Positions 58,001 to 64,000 of a DNA stretch of 64,000 bases are shown here, one piece after another. Below the pieces are notes generated by a model, which ran no database searches, was not told the DNA's origin, and was given only the letters and a program-made list of their open reading frames with translations. How positions within the stretch are numbered: the stretch's first letter is position 1; every line of letters begins with the position of its first letter. The position numbers and the translations under genes are program-made. Source of the stretch: Grammothele lineata (Eukaryota; Basidiomycota; Agaricomycetes; Polyporales; Polyporaceae); contig NDFF03000026.1 of NCBI GenBank assembly GCA_002150815.3, forward strand, positions 62,001 through 126,000, written 5' to 3'.

Positions 58001-58858
58001 TGACGACTTCCATCTCTCAGGCCGGGAGTAGGCGGAGTATTTTCCCATCTAGCGCTGACGTAAGCTTTCTTCTGAAGTATGAGTAGGGACTCCTGAAACG
58101 ACGTATTTCTTTGTAGGCTCCAGAACAAAACCATCGCGTTCGGCTCCGCCGCCAGTGGTCAAGACGGCGGCAACAGCACGACCACCGGAAACAACGACGG
58201 ATCGGGCCAGTCAGGGAGCAAGACGTCCATTGTCGGACCTGTCATTGGCGGCGTCCTGGGCGGCATCGCCGTCGTCCTCATCGCCGTCGCGGGGCTGTGG
58301 TACTTCAACCGCGTGCGAAAGAACAACCGTGGCGCATACGAAAGTGCCGCCGGGAAGTCGCCTGAGTACATGGACGAGGCGCCCCACCGGCACGTCCCCG
58401 CACTCGCCCCGTACGATTACAACGGAAACCCCTATCCTGCAACACCTGTCAGCGGCGCGCGGGGCTCGCACAATACGCTCGGCACGGGCGCGGGCAGCTC
58501 GCCATCCCCCATCTCTGGAGTCATCCCGCCTACGAAGGAGCGTGAGGCGCGCATGCGCTCCGCGCCCTACGCACAGAACACGCCAGAGGGCGCGTCCTCG
58601 TTCGAGCCGGACTACTCCGCATCCGTAGCGGGTTCCGGCGCGCCATCCTCGGACAGGGAGACGAGCAGCACGGGGCCGCTGCGGCCGAACCGGCGCGATA
58701 CGTTCTTGACGGAGGATACGGGAACCGAGTCGGGGGTGGGGTTCTCCTCGGGGGACTTGCTGGGGCTGAGGTCGGAGGTGCAGAATTTGAGGAGGGTGAT
58801 GCAGCAGATGCACGAGGAACGGTTAGGGGCGCCGCCGGTGTACGAGCCTGGGCAGTGA
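55096..58858 (+). CDS. GtaA-like membrane-anchored protein, array copy 4
   Basis: Eighteen exons by comparison; exon 1 starts at 55096 and the stop is TGA at 58856. Signal peptide MLVVLLVLLFAQVVHG, then TFFPASIPLALRSPYMSTW, GWAGKIQVDGTTYAWLGDDP, VTNLQITPTRSIY, YVDLVSLATRQTMSSMDITV, RVSPVERLYAAFPAYLYLNA, GNMLIMMYAHARFSGDGN, NLALKGIIGIKAMAEISRAV and WSLTYNLYADKLLGTNLIP. The helix is PVIGGVLGGIAVVLIAVAGL, with a tail containing PPTKEREAR and ending GAPPVYEPGQ. Frames are intact. It is closest to copy 1 (both have CSAML..PLLESQD and GIIGIKAMAEISRA). The 14th intron begins with GC (GCTGGCAAGTCC near 57628), a perfect GC-AG donor context; the frame demands it. Confidence 0.85.
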
Positions 58859-59949
58859 GACCGGGATGTGGTATACATACTGATCTTCAGATGGGCGGTG
58901 TGCGACGCGTTGTTCGAGTCGGTGAACCCGCCCGACGCGCCGGTTGAGCAAGTTGGACGACGATCAAGTCGGGAAACGCCTCCTTGTGATACATTGCCTG
59001 AAGAGCGGTGAGCAGTAGGACCCGAGATGAAAGACTCCGTGAGACTCTCGGCGCTCGGTTCGTAGACAGGGCAGCAGAATCAGATGGGGGACGGGGGCGA
59101 CACTTAAGCGTTCCGTGGCCGAACGGGATTCGGGAGCATTTCGAGTTACGTAGCGGACGATTGGTAAGGGTAGCGCCCTATAGGCGCTGGATCGACTCGC
59201 TGGTCCCGAGTCGATTCGTGCTGTGAATTGAACCGTGACATGCCACCTTCCTCTCTTTCGACCACCATCGTCGCATTTACATGATCAGTGTTTGTTTTCC
59301 GAGGCTAGCGCAGAACAAGCTCATATCTGCAGACACCCATGACCCACCGCGTCACACTGGATTAGATTCCCAGAAAATTCAGGAGTAACTGAGTTCGTAG
59401 AACCTTAGAGCGGCAGGCTCGGACTCTAGCGGGAGGCTGGCGTACTAGCGTGCGATATCAGTTCCTCCGAGTCGCTTAAGGCCATGTCGTTAGACACGTC
59501 GGGCGGCGTTTCAGGTGAGCCACTGCTCATACTTGGCTGTGGAAGATGTCAAGGAATCTCACGTTCTGGCACGACTACTATCCGTGCAGAGCGCACAGCG
59601 TTGGTATGCCCCCCTCAACCCCCCATAGCTTGCGGCATCCCATGCACCATCTCGTCCTTTTTCAGCATAACCTTCTGAAGGGGATGTGCTACGATTGACG
59701 GTTGCGGAGGAGCATGTTGCGCATACGGGAACCTTCAACCACGTGGCCGTGCCTTATACTGTGCCATACAAACTGTAGACCACTGCGGTCTGTCACTGAC
59801 GTCGACTCGGCGCCGAACTCCGCGTCTCTTCAGTGTGGCGGAGATCAGTAGGCTCTTACTCAAGAAGGCAAGCCGAAGTTATCGTATATGCCTGCTCAAT
59901 TCGTACGTGTCCTTCTCCCTTAATTTCTTCTCACCCCCTCTCGTCCGCC
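58859..59949. other. intergenic region between array copies 4 and 5
   Basis: 1.1 kb with short meaningless frames. It presumably contains the 3' end of copy 4 and the promoter of copy 5. Confidence 0.35.
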
Positions 59950-62900
59950 ATGGCCTTAGTCCTCCTACTCTTCTCCTTCCTGCTGTTTTTCATCAATGCC
60001 GTTGTTTTGGCTCAAGACCCTGTACAGACATTCTTCCCCGCGGCCGTGCCACTAGCCGTCCGGGGCGCGTATATGAGCGGGTGGCACAACACTGCCAATG
60101 GCACTACGCCTCTGCAGTCTACGTGGCCGAACTGGTGGGGCAACCAGGTACGCAATCCTTCAGCAAGTTAGAGCACATCTTTTGACTACATTTCAGTCAA
60201 TCTTAGGATGGCAGTGTGCCATCAGAGCGGACGGAGTTGCTTATTCGGTGCTTGGCCTAGACAACACGCTTCATAAAACGGTGTCCAACGTTACTACCAA
60301 GAGCATTCAGATCACGCCTACAAGGTCCATTTATTACATGCAGGCCGGACCTATGAACGTGACTCTCACTTTCCTTTCTCCAGTCGAGGTAATACCCCCG
60401 CAGTCACCCTATCTCATGATGCGAGCATTGACGAGCTTGGCGTTGTTCACAGCCTTCAGACTGGATCCGACAGTCTTTACCTTTTTCCTACGTCGCGATA
60501 GAAGCCGCGTCTCTCGATGGACAGGAGCGCTCAGTACAGCTATATTGTGACGTCACTCCAGGTCAGGAATAGCTTATGGTGTATCCCGGGTCCTATTAAC
60601 GCACAACTTCAGAATGGGCATCCGGAAACAGATCCGCTGTCGTAGAGGGTTCTCTCGCCAGCACAGATAATAGTTCGTTCTTCGTGATCAAGCCCAAACA
60701 GCCGCAGCTGAACATAGAGAGCTCAAGTCAGGCCGATGACGGCCAATTCTACCATGCTATTCCCAAGGTAAACATTATGCTCTCACCTGCGCAGGCTTTC
60801 GTTAACTTATTGTTGTACTCGTTACCCAGTATCCTGATTTCACGTGGTCTATTAATACCGCTAGCAATCGTGGAGAGTTTACGGCGATGGGTAGAATGGA
60901 CAACACAACCATATCCGAGAGCGCGTTCGGACCCATGGGAGAGTGAGCCGAGTCCTGGAATCTATTCTCATCTAATTATGAGCTGAAAGTTCTACGTGTA
61001 CAGCCCGTGGTATGTCTTCTCGCTGGCGGTCGACCTAGGAAACATAGCAGCAACTCCGCACCCGATAGTGTGGTCCGTTGGCAGAGTCCGGGACCCCAGT
61101 GTTGTGTACACGTCGCTATCTGGGGCGGTCCAAGACAGAAGGCCGTATTTTACGACCCAATATGCGAACATGAGCGTTGCTGTGAGTTCCCTCGTGCATT
61201 AGCATAGCTTGAAATCGTCCAATGCTGACATCTGTTCCGGCAGATCGACACCTTCTTGTCCGACTTCTCCACGGCACATGATCGCGCAGTCGCTCTAGAC
61301 AAGCAAATAACGGATGCGGCAGCGAATATATCCCCTCAATACGTCGACCTCGTCTCGTTGGCTACGCGTCAGGCAATGAGTGCCTTGGAGATCACTGTCC
61401 CAACAGGCAATACGTCAGAGGTGCAGATTTTCATGAAGAATGTTGGGACGAACCAGTGCGTGTATTTATGGCGGTGATGTATCACCACTTCGGTTACACT
61501 GATCATTATCGCGCAGGCGTACGAACCCAGTGGAAAGAATATTCGCTGCATTGCCAGCGTATCTCTATTTGAACGCGTCACTGTGTGCGCCCTTACTCGA
61601 GCCACTGCTCGAGTATCAGGATGGCTTAGTAGATCAGCTGTTTGCATCGCCTGATCTCGGTGAGTTGCCTTGCAGTTCAATGTCTCTGTTCCTGCAGCTC
61701 TGAAGGTCACATGCGATAGGTGAGGGCTACCCTATGGCTGGAGGGGTACAAGGAACCCACGACGAGCAAGGCATCGAGCGTAAGTGATTGCTCAGTATCT
61801 TGAGTCGTTCGAACCTATCTGACGGATAAGTAGATTCCGGGCAAATGCTCATCATGTTGTATGCATGTGCCAGATTCACAGGGGATGGCAACCAAATCGC
61901 CAAACACGTCAGTGCCTATTCTTTGTGAATACGAAGACTTTCGAGCTGATCAGGCTTCCGCAGTACCCCCTTCTCAAGCGCTGGGCTGAGTTTCTCGCGC
62001 AGAAAACGGCGATTCCAAACTTGGGTGACCAGTACGGGTGCCCTCTGTGATCCCCGTATTACAACTTTCTAACTGATACGCCCTCAGAACGACGTCTGAC
62101 GAAACGGAAGTCGGTAATTCTACCAACCTTGCGCTCAACGGCATCATCGGCCTCAAAGCTATGGCAGAGATCAGTCGTGCACTTGGGAATGACACCGATG
62201 CCCAGAACTACGAGGTATATTATACTGTTGGGAATGCTATGATCGACGCCGCTCACGGACATCCTTTGTAGACTATCTCTTCCGCGCTCATGAGCCAATG
62301 GCTTTCTTCAGCTCTTTCGTCGGACAGTCCTCAGCGAATCCTAGGCGTTTTTGGAGATGAAAGCTCGTGGTCTTTAGCGTGGAATCTGTACGCTGATCGC
62401 CTCCTGGGAACAAATTTGGTGCCAAAATCGGTGAGCACATGCCGTAAGACTGACCACACTAACAATGCTGACTGTGGCTCTAGGTCTTGGATAGTCATAC
62501 ACAAGCGCTTGGAATTCGTGCCAGTAACGGTACGTTCCGCGATTTGTCCTTGTCCTTCGAAGTTGAGGTCATAATTCATCCTCCTGCAGCATCTCAGTTC
62601 GGCCTCCCGATGGATAGCAGCTCAAATCAACTCAGTAGCATTGGTACGTCACGCTCTAAGACACCTCATAGTCAAAACCGCTCACACGTATGTGCCCCTT
62701 ATGGATGTGGTATAGCGTGGTCCTTGTTCACTGCGGCGTCAGTGACGGACACGAACGTACGGGACCAGCTAATCGGAGGCGCGTGGACTCGAGCAGGGTC
62801 TAATCATACGGCCGGCGCATTCGGCGATCACTTCGATACGATTTCTGGCAATACGCAAGACGGCACAGCCGGGTGAGTACCTTGATGTTCTACATGATGT

Positions 62901-63700
62901 ACCCGTATCCCACGTTCGCTGACCCTCTTGCGATGTCATCGTATCGCAGGCCCGGGGTTGGCGCTGTATACTCCCTTCTAGCGCTGACGTGAGTCTTTTA
63001 TGCTCGCGCAGCCATTACAATCACACTGACTCACGAGAATTGCGACAATTACAGCCTGCAGAACAAGACTATATCAATCAGCTCTCCCGGAAGCAGTGGC
63101 ACGACGGGCCCTGGGAAGACTGGCGACGGTGGTAAATCTCGAAATTCGAAGGGCTTGGACACTGGAGCTATCGTGGGTGGCGTCGTTGGTGGTGTGGTCG
63201 TCATCGCCATCGCCGTCGTAGGAACGGTATATCTCCGAAGACGTAGGACCCAGACACCGGCTTACGACCTCGCCGCAAAAGAAGAGCTCATTCAAGAGTA
63301 CGCTTCGAATGACGGAACCTCCTCTTCTGGCCATAGAGTCGAAGGCATGAGCAGCATCGACGTGTCATACACTACTACTGGGTTCGTTCCAAATATCCAG
63401 CACGACTCCGGCGGCCAGCTACCACACACGAGCAAAGGACAGGATGCGAGGTTGGTCTGGGGCGCTGTGCAGGCGGCAATCTCAGACGACGATCACGGTC
63501 GCGCTTCATCGACGGGCCCAACCTCAAGCAGGGGCTCTGCGCCCGTGAACAGGAGTGAGACGGTCTATTCTGCCACAGGTTCTACCGCCCCAACAGAGGT
63601 ACAAATGGCGGGACTTCATCAGGAGGTACAAGATCTCCGGAGAGTGGTGCGGCAGTTGCAGGTGGATCGGCAGGAGGCTCCGCCCGAGTATTCGGATTGA
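59950..63700 (+). CDS. GtaA-like membrane-anchored protein, array copy 5
   Basis: Eighteen exons by comparison; it starts at 59950 and stops at the TGA at 63698. Signal peptide ALVLLLFSFLLFFINAVVLA, then TFFPAAVPLAVRGAYMSGW, ITPTRSIYYMQAGPMNVTL, YVDLVSLATRQAMSALEITV, NPVERIFAALPAYLYLNASL, GQMLIMLYACARFTGDGN, NLALNGIIGLKAMAEISRAL and WSLAWNLYADRLLGTNLVP. The helix is GAIVGGVVGGVVVIAIAVVG, the stop-transfer YLRRRRTQT, and the tail ends QEAPPEYSD. Frames are intact. It is the most divergent copy: GWAGKIRVDG is replaced by GWQCAIRADG, and the conserved WSNQNT/WSQQNTGxSIY block by VVEGSLASTDNSSFFVI. It may therefore differ in substrate or binding. All introns I checked have GT donors. Confidence 0.83.
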
Positions 63701-64000
63701 TCTTGGATTGATTGTTAGAATAATAGTTATTAATGCATGGGTCTATCATGCGTACAAGGAAGGACTTGACTAAACCTCAGACGGTTTAAGCTCAAGATGT
63801 GTACATCCTCGAGTCTTTATAGCTTGAAGCTTCAAATTGAAAGCCGACCTGATGCAAGCACTACTTATTCGCAACCACAATATGGGAGTTAACGTCATAA
63901 CCTATCGGGAATGTCCTCTCGTTACTTATGTAAAATGCCAGCGAAGCGCAGCGCCCGCCAATTGTGCTGAGCCTATAGTTGGTACATGCCATGGACGCGC
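63701..64000. other. 3' flank of array copy 5
   Basis: 300 bp after the stop, AT-richer, with no gene seen before the window ends. Confidence 0.35.

Noticed and set aside
1..64000. CRISPR arrays, rRNA, operon-type promoters or riboswitches
   Set aside because: No regularly spaced repeats or rRNA-like sequence were seen, and the DNA is from a fungal nuclear genome.

Overview
The window looks like chromosomal DNA of a filamentous basidiomycete, most likely an Agaricomycete. Genes are GC-rich and split by many short introns (about 50-80 nt, GT..AG with CTRAY-like branch sites). Marker proteins are fungal: PRM1, GET1, RTA1-like, glutaminase A-like and Kre9-like. No prokaryotic, plastid or viral gene was seen. 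Exon structures were worked out by hand from reading frame, splice sites and family conservation, so exact ends are predictions.

Region 1 (1-19 kb) is compact and conserved. It holds the end of an F-box gene (-), TAF12 (+), a secreted Ala/Ser/Pro-rich protein (-), the plasma-membrane fusion protein PRM1 (+), a Rossmann-fold NAD(P)-binding protein (+), mitochondrial cytochrome c peroxidase CCP1 (+), an ER FK506-binding protein (-) divergent from ribosomal protein eL39 (+), the tail-anchored-protein receptor GET1 (+) and malate synthase (+). These are ordinary housekeeping genes with no obvious joint pathway.

Region 2 (19-27 kb) is a protein kinase-like gene, a short-chain dehydrogenase (SDR) gene and a coiled-coil gene. 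A tandem duplication copied the kinase 3' half, the SDR and the 5' part of the coiled-coil gene. The result is an intact kinase, SDR copy 1, a truncated and decayed coiled-coil copy joined to a kinase tail remnant, SDR copy 2 and an intact coiled-coil gene.

Region 3 (28-64 kb) is a gene-sparse expansion. Five same-strand, intact paralogues of a large secreted or membrane-anchored glutaminase A (GtaA)-like protein lie at 28.3, 37.2, 44.9, 55.1 and 60.0 kb. Long non-coding spacers, a broken Tc1/mariner-type transposase, an RTA1-like 7-TM gene (-) and a Kre9-like single-pass membrane protein (+) lie between them. All five GtaA-like proteins and the unrelated Kre9-like protein end in the same cytoplasmic module: a transmembrane helix, a low-complexity tail, a short LRxEVxxLRR-type helix and a terminal PPxY motif. 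PPxY motifs are typical ligands of WW domains such as those of Rsp5/Nedd4 ubiquitin ligases. This shared tail on different extracellular heads is the most unusual feature of the window. Copy 1 has lost two introns exactly, and several copies use GC-AG introns.
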